Source of the DNA: Ruegeria arenilitoris
GTDB taxonomy: Bacteria; Pseudomonadota; Alphaproteobacteria; Rhodobacterales; Rhodobacteraceae
Reading direction: 5' to 3'
Assembly (NCBI RefSeq): GCF_013035315.1
Contig: NZ_WQHP01000013.1
Coordinates: 1-48,455 of the forward strand
DNA length: 48,455 bases
The position numbers and the translations under genes are program-made. The notes below the pieces were generated by a model. It saw only the letters and a list, made by a program, of their open reading frames with translations. It was not told where the DNA came from and did no database searches. Of this stretch, positions 25,684-34,943 are shown piece by piece (position 1 is the stretch's first letter; each line of letters begins with the position of its first letter).

Positions 25684-27075
25684 ATGAAGCTAATTCGCAC
25701 CCTTTCCACTTTCCTGGCGATAGCGATGACCATCGGACAGTTGTCTGCGCAAGAACGGGATTTTGAGCGGGAGCGGTTTGAACGTCGTGCATACGAGAGC
25801 GCTCTTTGGGCGCAGCCGCTCGTTTCTGGCAATCAAATGATTGTCGGAGCATTAGACTCAGGCCAAAAACTCAACCAAGTCGCCTATTTTTCTAAACCAC
25901 CCAATTGGAAGTTCCAGTCACCGACGCCCAATAACTCTACGCCTTACGTAAACCTCATTTATGATGTCAAGGACGGCCCAGTGGTGGTGGAGCTTCCGGC
26001 TGCGACTGAGAGATATAGCATCTTTGGCACATTCCTCGATGTCTGGCAGCGACCGGTCGTTGATGTCGGTTCGGATGGCGATGACAAAGGCGAAGGCGGA
26101 AAGTACTTCATCTATGCCGCAAACACCGATGCCAAGGTGCCGGAAGGATATCTGCCTGTGCCCCTCAAAACCTATCGCGGTTACGGTACTTTACGCATCA
26201 TCACGCCTGATCTCGAGCCTGCGACCCTCGAAGGTGCAGAAGCCTACATACGTGCCGGCATCCAACAATATCCCTACGGCAGCGATGAGCGTTTGCCGCA
26301 TATGGACATCTACGATGTTTTGTATTCTGCGCAGTTTCCGTTCGACAGCAGCTTCTTCGACCGTTTGCAGGAAATAATAAATCACGAAGAGGTTCGCGAG
26401 ATCGACAAATACCCGTTGGGTATGTTGAGCAGCCTCGGAATTGAACGGGGTGGGGCTTTTGATCCCACCGACGGAGAACGGGCAATTCTTGACGATGTGA
26501 TGGCCCGTGTTCACGCGGAATTGCAGAATAAATTGAGTGTGATACCTCCTCTCAGGTGGGGCAACGAAACGCAATGGACGCAACCAGTTGCAAACTCAAT
26601 GATCCAAACGATGATGACCTACGAAGACGAGAACAAGGTCTTTATCGATGATCGGGCCTTCACTTACTACACGTACATTGCGCCCCCAGTGAAGCTCGGC
26701 TCAGCGACGGCGTACTTGATGGTGACGCGTGACAAATTTGGTGAAGCATTGGAAGGCGACAAAAGCTATCGAATGACTGTTCCTGCCGATGTCCCGGTCG
26801 AGCAGTTCTGGTCTATTCTCGTGTACGATGTAGCGACGGCTTCTTATATCCGTGGAGCGGACCCAATCGGACTGGCCTCGACAGAAAGCCCGACGCCCAA
26901 AGTCAACGACGATGGCAGCGTGGACGTCTACTTTGGCCCGGAGGTTTTAAACGAGGGAGTTAACTACCTCCCGACCACGGGCGCTGCGAATTACTTCTTA
27001 CTTTTTCGATTTTACGGCCCGACGGAGGCCTACCGAAACGACAGTTGGAAACTAAACGATCTGGAGCCAATGTAA
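25684..27075 (+). CDS. DUF1254/DUF1214 exported protein
   Basis: The 463-residue protein has a signal peptide (AIAMTIGQLSAQ, about 23). The N-terminal DUF1254 part has QPLVSGNQMIVGAL and NSTPYVNLIYDVKDGPVVVELP. The C-terminal DUF1214 part has DRAFTYYTYIAPPVKLGSA, YRMTVPADVPVEQFWSILVYD and YFLLFRFYGP. Family members are exported beta-rich proteins of unclear function. AGGAG lies before the ATG. It stands alone; two shorter relatives occur at 33897-36016. Confidence 0.85.
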   Translation: MKLIRTLSTFLAIAMTIGQLSAQERDFERERFERRAYESALWAQPLVSGNQMIVGALDSGQKLNQVAYFSKPPNWKFQSPTPNNSTPYVNLIYDVKDGPVVVELPAATERYSIFGTFLDVWQRPVVDVGSDGDDKGEGGKYFIYAANTDAKVPEGYLPVPLKTYRGYGTLRIITPDLEPATLEGAEAYIRAGIQQYPYGSDERLPHMDIYDVLYSAQFPFDSSFFDRLQEIINHEEVREIDKYPLGMLSSLGIERGGAFDPTDGERAILDDVMARVHAELQNKLSVIPPLRWGNETQWTQPVANSMIQTMMTYEDENKVFIDDRAFTYYTYIAPPVKLGSATAYLMVTRDKFGEALEGDKSYRMTVPADVPVEQFWSILVYDVATASYIRGADPIGLASTESPTPKVNDDGSVDVYFGPEVLNEGVNYLPTTGAANYFLLFRFYGPTEAYRNDSWKLNDLEPM

Positions 27076-27453
27076 GCGTGTGAGGCGCGCTGCTTCGAGT
27101 GTTAACCCTGAGTCGATTGTGTTGAAAATTTTGAATGCGAGCCGAGGCGGGAAAAACTCCTGCAAAAACAATATTTTGTGAGCTTTGTGTCCTGAGGGCT
27201 AAATCAAAAAGAAGGCGTTCCAGATTTTTGGCGCTAGTTCCGCGGCGGCGAGTTGTCCAAACCAATCTGCCGCAATAGAGTCTTGGTACTGAGCTCAGCG
27301 CTCGGTTCGAAGAAGAATTAGGAGGGCACCGCTCAACCGCTCGAAAATAGTGCCGGTGGATATAGTCAATTGCGCCGACAGACACCACTGCCTATGGTCA
27401 ATCGGGTGCTTTTGCGCCACTCTTTCAGGCCCAAGGTGCACAGCGTAGATCGC
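27076..27453. other. Intergenic region
   Basis: The region lies between the DUF1254 and MscS genes. I see no supported gene or clear repeat. It probably carries the channel gene promoter, and the MscS start may lie somewhat upstream of the one given. Confidence 0.4.
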
Positions 27454-28605
27454 ATGGATTTAACCACAACATCGTTCGAGACCTTTGTGGCTTCAGCCAC
27501 AGTTAGCCTCAATGAGTGGATGGCTACCGTGTACCCTGACCAATTGGTTGGGGCGGTGCTAGTCTGCGCTCTGCTTGTTGGTCTTCGTCGTAAGATCGCC
27601 GCACTTGGGTTAAAGCTGCTGAGGCAGATTTTGGATCGTTTTTCGGTATCACTTCCAGACGAAGTCAACGCCCAGCTAAGGTCTGCGTCTGAGATCCTTG
27701 TGTCCGCGTTTGCTCTGTTTGCTGCAACTCAATTGTTAGTGCCAGATGGAGTAGCAAAGCTCTTGTTAGAACGGATCATGGGCTCTGTCGCGATTATCGC
27801 GGTCTTTGGCGCATGGTATCGACTAAGTGGCCCGTTCGCGGCATTGCTGTGGACTGACAAATTGTCTTTGGTTCCGTCAGAAACGGGCTGGGTTCAGCGT
27901 GTAATGCAATTCGCCATTCTGCTGTTCGGTTTGACGTCGTTGTTGCGTGTTTGGCAAGTGGATATTTCGGGCGCGCTGACAGGAGTTGGGGTTTTAGGAG
28001 CAGGGTTAGCCATCGCCGCTCAGGACTTAGTGCGCAATCTCGTGGCTGGCATGACTAACATTAGTGAGAAGCGCTTCGAAACAGGAGATACCATCGCTGT
28101 TGGTGGCGACGTTTTTGGAACTGTTGAGGCGATTGACCTTAGGTCAACCAAAATTGTGGGATTTGATCAGATACCTAGACACATCCCCAACTCGGACTTA
28201 GCGAATGCCACAGTTCTCAATTACTCACGGCTGAAGCGGCGACGTGTGTATCTAAAAGTTCCCCTGGTGCTTTCGTCTACCCAACAACAGATAGAAGCCG
28301 TTCGCGACGGTATCAGAGATTACCATCTTAAATCAGGCGACTTTGATACTGGCGATGGTGCACCAAAATACATCTACGTGAATGAACTCGGGCCAAGCTC
28401 CGTTGATATCATTATTTACGCATGGACTAAGGGACCGACCTGGGAGGAGTTGCTTCAGGTCACAGAGCGGCTGACTTTAGCAATCCTCAGGATAACCCGC
28501 GATGCAGAAACTGAACTCGCTTATCCGACTCAAAGCCTACACCTTCAGGCAAATGGCGACGCTAAATCATTGAAGATCTCTGACATTACAGGCGCTTATG
28601 ACTAG
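27454..28605 (+). CDS. MscS family mechanosensitive channel
   Basis: The 383-residue inner-membrane protein has several N-terminal helices and the MscS pore-helix and beta-domain signature VGVLGAGLAIAAQDLVRNLVAGM, then EKRFETGDTIAVGGDVFGTVEAIDLRSTKI. Such channels release solutes under osmotic downshock. The start is uncertain: ATG 27454 was taken, and ATG 27394 or an earlier codon would lengthen the N-terminus. It opens a run of membrane and stress genes up to 33496 and converges on a small helical protein. Confidence 0.88.
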   Translation: MDLTTTSFETFVASATVSLNEWMATVYPDQLVGAVLVCALLVGLRRKIAALGLKLLRQILDRFSVSLPDEVNAQLRSASEILVSAFALFAATQLLVPDGVAKLLLERIMGSVAIIAVFGAWYRLSGPFAALLWTDKLSLVPSETGWVQRVMQFAILLFGLTSLLRVWQVDISGALTGVGVLGAGLAIAAQDLVRNLVAGMTNISEKRFETGDTIAVGGDVFGTVEAIDLRSTKIVGFDQIPRHIPNSDLANATVLNYSRLKRRRVYLKVPLVLSSTQQQIEAVRDGIRDYHLKSGDFDTGDGAPKYIYVNELGPSSVDIIIYAWTKGPTWEELLQVTERLTLAILRITRDAETELAYPTQSLHLQANGDAKSLKISDITGAYD

Positions 28606-28631
28606 CTTACCTTTGTCAGAGGCACAGCAAT

Positions 28632-28865
28632 CTACGTAGCCTTCTTCATTCGGTCATATGCTGCTTTCATCTTGAGGCCGAGTGAGCGGGCTGCTTCGCC
28701 CACTTCTTCAGCAGACTTGTCAAATTCTGATTTGCTCAAAAACTTGTCCCATTCGGCTTGGAGTTCTGTCCATTCATCCTCTGCTTCTTTTGAGGCAAGA
28801 TGCAATTGCAGCTTCAGTTCGTCGCGGCGTTGCTGGAGTTCTTTCATGAGTGACGTTAAATCCAT
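28632..28865 (-). CDS. Small coiled-coil protein
   Basis: The 77-residue, charged and almost fully helical protein (KELQQRRDELKLQLHLASKEA, then KSAEEVGEAARSLGLKMKAAYDRMKK) has no catalytic motif. It converges with the MscS gene and lies 86 bases downstream of the phospholipase-D-type gene on the same strand. Similar small helical proteins are often found in stress loci. The function is unknown, but codon use and composition look real. Confidence 0.7.
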   Translation of the reverse strand: MDLTSLMKELQQRRDELKLQLHLASKEAEDEWTELQAEWDKFLSKSEFDKSAEEVGEAARSLGLKMKAAYDRMKKAT

Positions 28866-28951
28866 CGGCGCTTGTCCCAGTACGGTTTAGGTTCACCAAA
28901 CGGTGCCAGAACAAGCGACAAAGTCAAGCGACTTGGGCCCTGTCTGATCGC

Positions 28952-30364
28952 TCACAACAACGGGCTCAACAAGCGTGCCAGCGGGGCACCATGGCGCTGT
29001 TTGAATCCGCGGTCGGCAAGCTTTTCTTTCAATCGGAACGATCTTGCGAAGTCTGCCTCAAACATGGCTGCAACCTCGGAAGCAGTGTGTTCGTCAAAGA
29101 TTACTGCTGTCTCCTCAAAGTTGAGGCGACAAGAGCGATTGTCCAAGTTGGTGGTCCCTACTGATGATATCGTGTCATCCACCAGAACCACCTTCTGGTG
29201 CATAAAGCCATCGTTGTATCTCCATACCTCGACGCCAGCATCCATGACCTCATCAAAATAGGCGAGTGCGGCCAGCCACGGAATGGTGTGATCGATTACT
29301 TCAGGAGTTAGGAGTTTTACGTCTACTCCCCGCATGGCTGCAAGCTTGAGCGACGTCAGAATATCGTTCTCGGGGACAAAATACGGTGACGCGATCCAGA
29401 GACGTTCAGTTGCTGCATTGATCAAAGTGCAAAAATAGAAGCTCCCGGTATCAAAGGTATCACCCGGCCCGGTCGCGATGATAACGGCGTCTTTATCGGC
29501 TTCTGTTTTCTTCACATCCCAATCGAGTTCGCTGATCAGGTTTTCGCGTGTTGCCCAGTGCCAGTCTTCAGCGAAGATCAGTTGCAGTTGCAAAACAATG
29601 GGGCCGGTAAGCTGCGCGTGGGTGTCCCGCCATGGACCAAATTTTGGGTCTTCGCCCATGTACTCATCGCCCATGTTCAGACCGCCCGTGAACCCAATCT
29701 CTCCGTCGACCACTACCGTTTTTCGATGGTTCCGAAAGTTGATCTGGAAGCGGCTTTTCGGTCCGTCATAGGCATGGGCGTTTACGACCTGAACCCCCTC
29801 GTTGGACAGCGACTCGAGATAGGATTTAGGAAGTTTGGCGCAGCCTACAGCGTCATAAATCAGTCGCACAGAAACGCCATTTTGAACCCTATCCAAAAGA
29901 ACATCTCGTAGGCGGCGCCCGATCTTGTCGTCGTTAATGATGTAAGACTGAACCAGAACATAGCTTTTGGCAGAAGCAAGGGCTTCGAAGATGGAGCTAA
30001 AAGTTGCTTCTCCATCAATGAGCAAATCCAGGTCGCTACCTGAACCTACAGGTATGTCACCAATTTTTTCTAATGCTCTGTAGATACTCTGGTTTTCAGT
30101 TCTGGTTGGAGGAAACTGCTGTCTGAATCCCTCCAAGCCTGTTATCACTTCATCGCTGTCGCGACGGCCTGTCAGATAGCCTTCATAGTTGAAAGACCCA
30201 AGGAACAAAAACGCTGGCACGGCAAGGTACGGCGCCGTGATCAGAAACACGACCCAAGCAACAGAACCTTGCGGCGTCCTTGCATGGCGGACGGCTAGAA
30301 CGGCACAGTAAATCGCTGCGATTTCCAGCAGTACGATGACGACAACGATCAGTTCAGCAGACAT
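28952..30364 (-). CDS. cls: Cardiolipin synthase-type phospholipase D protein
   Basis: The 470-residue protein has two N-terminal membrane helices and two PLD (HKD) motifs: HRKTVVVDGEIGFTGGLN and HQKVVLVDDTISSVGTTN. This is the architecture of bacterial ClsA-type cardiolipin synthases, which join two phosphatidylglycerols, or one with phosphatidylethanolamine, at the inner membrane. The length fits the family. It is divergent from the AI-2E permease gene. The symbol marks the family; other PLD activities cannot be excluded. Confidence 0.88.
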   Translation of the reverse strand: MSAELIVVVIVLLEIAAIYCAVLAVRHARTPQGSVAWVVFLITAPYLAVPAFLFLGSFNYEGYLTGRRDSDEVITGLEGFRQQFPPTRTENQSIYRALEKIGDIPVGSGSDLDLLIDGEATFSSIFEALASAKSYVLVQSYIINDDKIGRRLRDVLLDRVQNGVSVRLIYDAVGCAKLPKSYLESLSNEGVQVVNAHAYDGPKSRFQINFRNHRKTVVVDGEIGFTGGLNMGDEYMGEDPKFGPWRDTHAQLTGPIVLQLQLIFAEDWHWATRENLISELDWDVKKTEADKDAVIIATGPGDTFDTGSFYFCTLINAATERLWIASPYFVPENDILTSLKLAAMRGVDVKLLTPEVIDHTIPWLAALAYFDEVMDAGVEVWRYNDGFMHQKVVLVDDTISSVGTTNLDNRSCRLNFEETAVIFDEHTASEVAAMFEADFARSFRLKEKLADRGFKQRHGAPLARLLSPLL

Positions 30365-30589
30365 GTGCGCGCACTCAGTTTAATATGATCCATCCTAAGG
30401 AGTTAACCGTCCTCTCATAAGAGCATAAGGCATCCGAATTTGGCACAATAATCTAGAGTGGCGAGACAATCTGCTCCCCAACTTGCTTGAAAAACACGGG
30501 TTTTTTGACCGTTGCCATGCAAAGCTCTGTATCGAGATTTGGTCGACGTGATAGGCTATCAGTGGAACATACATGCGCCTGGGGAATCT

Positions 30590-31804
30590 ATGCCACAAGA
30601 CAGCAACGGCTCACCTCGCTCTGAGCAAAAGTCCACCATTCCCGTATGGTTCATGACAACTGTCACTGTGCCCATCATCGTTGCTTTCCTATGGTTTGGG
30701 CGCGACTTTTTTGTTCCGATTGCCTTGGCAACACTACTTTTCATTCTAACGATGGCGCTTATTGAGCGCTTGGATGCCGCGACAATTGGGAGAACGCGTG
30801 TACAGCGCTCATTGGCCTATTTTTCCGCGACTGCCCTTGTGATCGGGCTGCTGATTGGTCTTGGTTACGGTGTTTCAACACAAGCAGCGGCGATGGGGGA
30901 GGCTGCGTCGAAATACAATGAACGATTAGTCGAGCTAAAATCACAACTGGAAGGTTTTGTCGGTACTGAAGTTGTTGCCTCAATAGAGCGCGCGGTCAAA
31001 GAGATCGACTTTGAGGGGTTCCTATCAGAGCTAGCCGCATCAGCTGCCGGAATGATTGGGAACATTGGTCTGATTGTACTTTATCTGACTTTTATGATTG
31101 CTGAACGCGGAGCATTCACTGAAAAACTGCCCAAGCTCTGCAAGAACGAAGCGCAAGCGCGTCAGGTCGGCGACATATTGAAGTCGATATCCATCGGCGT
31201 CAGGCAATACATGTGGATCAATGCTGTCACCAGCGCGATGAGCGCAACTCTGTCTTTCGTCGTTCTGAAGTTCTTTGGCGTCGACTTTGCTTTATCGCTT
31301 GCATTCACCGTATTCCTTTTGAATTTCATACCAAACATCGGTTTCTTTTTAGCCGTCGCAATGCAAGCCATCATGGCACTTTTGCAGTTCTACACACTTA
31401 CCCCTGCTCTGATCATTGTTGTGATCTACGGTGGCGGAGATGCAATCATTGGCAACATAATACAGCCTCGAATGCAGGGTAAGTCACTCAATCTCAGCAC
31501 GTTCGTCGTCATGGTTGCGCTGGCATTCTGGGGTATGATGTGGGGCGGTATCGGCGCGTTCATTGCTGTGCCGTTGACCGTCGTGATCATGATCGTTTGC
31601 TCGCAGATCCCAGGGTTGCAGCCTTTTGCACGGCTGCTTTCAAGCGATGGTGTTCTTCCCGGAGAGCACTCTCACCCTGTGAGCGAACAGCAGGGATCCA
31701 CATCACGCAGCAAGCCTAAATCGGAGATAGAAGCTGAGCTTGCTGCCATGAAGCAAGAACTAATGGAGCAGAAATCATCCAGAAATCCAGATCAAGAGTC
31801 GTGA
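30590..31804 (+). CDS. AI-2E family transporter (TqsA/PerM-like permease)
   Basis: The 404-residue membrane protein has paired N-terminal helices, a periplasmic helical stretch and the family signature VFLLNFIPNIGFFLA followed by GNIIQPRMQGKSLNLS and FWGMMWGGIGAFIAVPL. Members include TqsA (autoinducer-2 export) and sodium/proton antiporters. The C-terminal 60 residues are a charged, coiled-coil tail. ATG 30590 follows GGGGAA; an earlier in-frame start has no such site. It ends three bases before the converging holin-like gene. Confidence 0.87.
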   Translation: MPQDSNGSPRSEQKSTIPVWFMTTVTVPIIVAFLWFGRDFFVPIALATLLFILTMALIERLDAATIGRTRVQRSLAYFSATALVIGLLIGLGYGVSTQAAAMGEAASKYNERLVELKSQLEGFVGTEVVASIERAVKEIDFEGFLSELAASAAGMIGNIGLIVLYLTFMIAERGAFTEKLPKLCKNEAQARQVGDILKSISIGVRQYMWINAVTSAMSATLSFVVLKFFGVDFALSLAFTVFLLNFIPNIGFFLAVAMQAIMALLQFYTLTPALIIVVIYGGGDAIIGNIIQPRMQGKSLNLSTFVVMVALAFWGMMWGGIGAFIAVPLTVVIMIVCSQIPGLQPFARLLSSDGVLPGEHSHPVSEQQGSTSRSKPKSEIEAELAAMKQELMEQKSSRNPDQES

Positions 31805-31807
31805 ATT

Positions 31808-32269
31808 CTAACTTTTTTCCTTGTTTTTCAGCGCGGCAGTAATCAACGGGACGAGAAGTGTGGATAGTGACCCTAGCGGGTTCGAGCCCAACGATTTGAC
31901 TGAGTTAACAACATCCCTAACTTCGGTTGCCATACCTTCCAACTCATCCTCAATATCGGCGATGGCCATGTCCCGCACCTCGACGGCTGGTGCAATTTCC
32001 TCTTCTACGCTTATGCGTCCAGCAATCACCGACAAGAGCGCAGCGAGCAGGAGGTTGCCAGCTGTAAGGATGCCAGCTGAACCAGCAGGCGAAATCCAAG
32101 TTGTCAAAACAAGGTATAGCGTCAGGTTCAGCAGAACCAAACCAGCCAAGGCAGCCAGACCAGCGAGAGCCATCAGTACCGTTTGCTGTTGGACAACCGC
32201 CAGCCTTCGGCGCGTGATCAGTCGTTCTGTCCGAAAAATGATTGTGAGATTTCTGCCAATACGGTTCAT
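31808..32269 (-). CDS. Holin-like membrane protein (phage holin superfamily III type)
   Basis: The 153-residue protein has two close membrane helices (LMALAGLAALAGLVLLNLTLYLVL and AGILTAGNLLLAALLSVIAG; each under 25 residues) and a charged helical tail. The pattern matches the chromosomal holin-like family that travels with YqjD/ElaB-like proteins. It is coupled to the gene at 32279-32578 by a 9-base gap. Despite the family name there are no phage lysis genes nearby, so a membrane-stress role is more likely. Confidence 0.72.
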   Translation of the reverse strand: MNRIGRNLTIIFRTERLITRRRLAVVQQQTVLMALAGLAALAGLVLLNLTLYLVLTTWISPAGSAGILTAGNLLLAALLSVIAGRISVEEEIAPAVEVRDMAIADIEDELEGMATEVRDVVNSVKSLGSNPLGSLSTLLVPLITAALKNKEKS

Positions 32270-32278
32270 CGAACTGTC

Positions 32279-32578
32279 CTATTTGAATGCGCGGCCGACG
32301 ATACATCCGACGGCAAAGACTCCCAGAAGCGTGACCAACGGGTGCTCTTTGTGAAGTGTAATCATTTCATCAACGAGCTGGTTGCCCATGGCTTCTACAT
32401 CCGCCGCATCGACCCCATGCTTTTTTAGCGCGTCAGAAAGCTCCGTCGGTAAATGAAAGTTATCAGATAGCTCCGGGGTCTTGTCACTCTCAGCGCTTAT
32501 CTCTTTTTGAGTTTTTAATGCCTCATTCTGCTGCCGGAGTTGTGCGACTTCGGCTTCCAGTTCGGCTTTAGTGGCCAT
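32279..32578 (-). CDS. YqjD/ElaB-like (DUF883-type) membrane-anchored small protein
   Basis: The 99-residue protein has an N-terminal coiled coil (KAELEAEVAQLRQQNEALK), a helical middle part and a C-terminal anchor, EHPLVTLLGVFAVGCIVGR. It resembles ElaB/YqjD, which tether ribosomes or regulate membranes in stationary phase. A strong AAGGAGG precedes the ATG. It is upstream of the holin-like gene and presumably co-expressed. Confidence 0.7.
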   Translation of the reverse strand: MATKAELEAEVAQLRQQNEALKTQKEISAESDKTPELSDNFHLPTELSDALKKHGVDAADVEAMGNQLVDEMITLHKEHPLVTLLGVFAVGCIVGRAFK

Positions 32579-32598
32579 ACAGACCTCCTTCCAAAGAA

Positions 32599-32624
32599 GG
32601 GCGAGTAACTCCAGTCACTCGCCC
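32599..32624 (-). terminator. Stem-loop after the DUF1269 gene
   Basis: An 8-bp GC-rich stem (32599-32606 with 32617-32624) with a 10-base loop is followed on the minus strand by UUCUUU. It begins 11 bases past the stop of the DUF1269 gene and overlaps the leader of the YqjD-like gene, so termination may be partial. Confidence 0.6.
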
Positions 32625-32635
32625 CAAAGTTCTGG

Positions 32636-33496
32636 TCAGGCTTCGATCTTGTCAGCCATTCTCCGCACAGAAGCGGCGAGCTTGTTTTTGCGCTCCTGCC
32701 ACTCTTCTTTGATTTCTGATTTTCGCTTTTCGAACTTGGCTTTTGTTGCATCCGCGGCTTTATCAATTTGCTCATCGATAGCTTGCAGCCTCGCCTCGAA
32801 CTCGCGGTCGATCTCGTCCAGACGAGTGTCAATCTTCTCTTCGGTCTCATCCATCTTGGTCTTGATGCTATCCATTCGGGCCTTTATGGCGGCCCTGGCT
32901 TCATCACTGGCAGCCTGCAGCTCTTCATCCATAGCTTCCCATTCGCGGTTTAGGGCATCCATTTCTGTCGCCATTTCGTCGTCCACCGCGTCTGCACGAA
33001 GTTTCCGGAAAACGGTCCCGCCAAGATCCTTCATCTTGCTGTCCAGTGGGGTGATCCAGACCTCATCAACCGACGCGACGACGCAGGATTTTCCAGGCAG
33101 GAGCTCGGTGCTGATGTTGTCAAGCATTATGCTATCGATCCCAGCAACCCAAAGATCGCGATATGCCCCAAAGAGCCCGCCTGTCATACCGCCTACAGCC
33201 ATTCCACCGGCTGCGGCCGAGGCCGCTGCCGCGGTTCCAGCGGCCGCAGCACCGGCCGCCACTGCCGCCGGACCCGCCAAAATGCCGATCATGGCACCAA
33301 TCGTAATCCCAAAAGCCGTGCCAATTGGTCCCTCATCAATACTGGACTTTAGTTTGACAGCGCCGTCGGCGTCCTTTGAGATAACCGCCGCTGCATAGAC
33401 AGTGAGCTCTGCGTTACGATGCAAATCACGCATCGCGTCAGCTCCCTTGTAGGCACTTTCTTCACTATCGAAAACGATGGCCACGTATTTATCCAT
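32636..33496 (-). CDS. DUF1269 protein with long coiled-coil tail
   Basis: The 286-residue protein starts with the DUF1269 pattern MDKYVAIVFDSEESAYKGADA. A glycine/alanine-rich hydrophobic hairpin follows (GTAFGITIGAMIGILAGPAA onward), and then a long charged coiled coil (about 165-285) with many Glu/Lys heptads. DUF1269 proteins are membrane-associated and often found in stress loci. ATG 33496 follows AAGGAGA; an upstream start lacks this. It is probably the first gene of the small operon 31808-33496. Confidence 0.82.
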   Translation of the reverse strand: MDKYVAIVFDSEESAYKGADAMRDLHRNAELTVYAAAVISKDADGAVKLKSSIDEGPIGTAFGITIGAMIGILAGPAAVAAGAAAAGTAAAASAAAGGMAVGGMTGGLFGAYRDLWVAGIDSIMLDNISTELLPGKSCVVASVDEVWITPLDSKMKDLGGTVFRKLRADAVDDEMATEMDALNREWEAMDEELQAASDEARAAIKARMDSIKTKMDETEEKIDTRLDEIDREFEARLQAIDEQIDKAADATKAKFEKRKSEIKEEWQERKNKLAASVRRMADKIEA

Positions 33497-33896
33497 TGGA
33501 AATCTCCTTGCGTTTGTAGAGGCTGGATCGACTGGTTGGTGCAATCATGTTCGTTGAAATTGCATATTCATAGCTATTTACTTCTGCTCCTTGGGTAGGC
33601 CGTTGCCCTTATCATGTACGGACCATTGCGGTTCGCCGCAAATTCCACAGTGATCGCTCTGGAGTGATTAGTCAAAGATCGAGGTAAGTGACCGACAAAA
33701 AAATCGAAACTTGGAAAGGCAAAGACCCGTTTATGGCAGCTTTTTTGGCCACTTGGAGCTCATCCGCATGCCGCCCGTGGGTTAAATCCTGCGCCATTTC
33801 AACGCGTCGTTCAAATGATCTTGCTTCGTCCCGCTAACCGTCTAGTCTTGGAAAGGTGTGAATTCAGTGAACCATTTCTAACAAACTTGGTGCGAC
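33497..33896. other. Divergent intergenic region
   Basis: The region lies between the DUF1269 operon and the DUF1254 operon. It should hold promoters for both. A 6-bp GC-rich stem-loop with a TTCG loop (33626-33641) is visible without a following T-run. No gene is supported. Confidence 0.4.
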
Positions 33897-34943
33897 ATGC
33901 TTCTGCGAAAACTTTACTCCCTAATTTTGTTTCTGCCGGTCTTCACTGCACCTGCATCCGCTCAGGACACCATCGAAAACTATATTCGCGAGTATCCCAA
34001 CCAAGAACAGGTGCGCATGATGCAGCGTTGGCTTGAAACCAACGAGCCGGGCAGCTTTCAGTTCACGGGACTCGTCGATCCAACCGATGACACTGTGATC
34101 ACGCCACAAGCGACGGTGAACTACGGCTATAACTGGTTCAGCCTGTCCGAAGGCCCGGCGATCATCCGCACGCCGCAATATGACCGTTACTTCTCGGTGT
34201 CGATTTTCGACATGAAGCACAACGTACCGGGCGTCCTCGTGAACCCGGATTTGCCGATCCTGCTATACCGGCCAGGGCAAACCTTGCCCGAAGGCGATTT
34301 TCACAAACTGGCCCTTGAAACCGACCAAGGGCTTGCCTTCACCCGAATGGTCGTGGTCGACAATCTTGACGAGGTCATGGCGCTGAGCGGTGAGATTGTG
34401 ATGGAAGGCGGCCAGGGCGACATGGACCGCGACGTGCAGCGATTTTCGCCCGAGACCGAGGCGGCAGCACTAAAGCTGATCGAAACTGCGGTGCCACTGG
34501 TGGATACCGACCAGGTCTTCGGGTATGTTTCCGGCGACGTGGGCGAAATCCACGCTGCTGTTGGCGTATTTCAGGGCCAGCTCGGCACGCCGTCGGACAT
34601 CGTGAGGTACGGCCTACTGGTGTTTGACGAGAACAGACAGCCTTTTAATGGTGATGACACATACGTTCTGACCGTGCCTGCAAACATCGTTGAAGAAAGC
34701 GGCTATTTTTCCGTTACGGTCTATGCTTCCGCCAACAAGCTGCTAATACCAAACGATCAGGGCATCTACGATCAAACCACTTATACAGCGGAACCAAACG
34801 ACGACGGAACTTATACCGTGACGCTCAGTCCGTCCGGCGAGGGTCAGAACGGCATTCCAACCGGGACACCATTCTATGTTATTCTTCGTGCTTATGTTCC
34901 GGTTCCCGGCGCTGACTTGACAGTCGAGGTTGAAACAAAATGA
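33897..34943 (+). CDS. DUF1254/DUF1214 exported protein
   Basis: The 348-residue protein has a signal peptide ending ASAQ (about 23). It has DUF1254-like TVNYGYNWFSLSEGPAIIRTP and YFSVSIFDMKHN, and DUF1214-like TYVLTVPANIVEESGYFSVTVYAS with a C-terminal FYVILRAYVP. It lacks part of the region found in the longer relative at 25684-27075. The stop overlaps the start of the next DUF1254 gene by 4 bases (ATGA). Function is unknown. Confidence 0.8.
   Translation: MLLRKLYSLILFLPVFTAPASAQDTIENYIREYPNQEQVRMMQRWLETNEPGSFQFTGLVDPTDDTVITPQATVNYGYNWFSLSEGPAIIRTPQYDRYFSVSIFDMKHNVPGVLVNPDLPILLYRPGQTLPEGDFHKLALETDQGLAFTRMVVVDNLDEVMALSGEIVMEGGQGDMDRDVQRFSPETEAAALKLIETAVPLVDTDQVFGYVSGDVGEIHAAVGVFQGQLGTPSDIVRYGLLVFDENRQPFNGDDTYVLTVPANIVEESGYFSVTVYASANKLLIPNDQGIYDQTTYTAEPNDDGTYTVTLSPSGEGQNGIPTGTPFYVILRAYVPVPGADLTVEVETK

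Noticed and set aside
31808..32269. Holin-like gene as evidence of a prophage
   Set aside because: No capsid, tail, lysin or terminase genes are present; the family is common in bacterial stress loci.
33626..33641. GC-rich hairpin with TTCG loop as a terminator
   Set aside because: It lies in a divergent promoter region, far from any gene end, and lacks a T-run.
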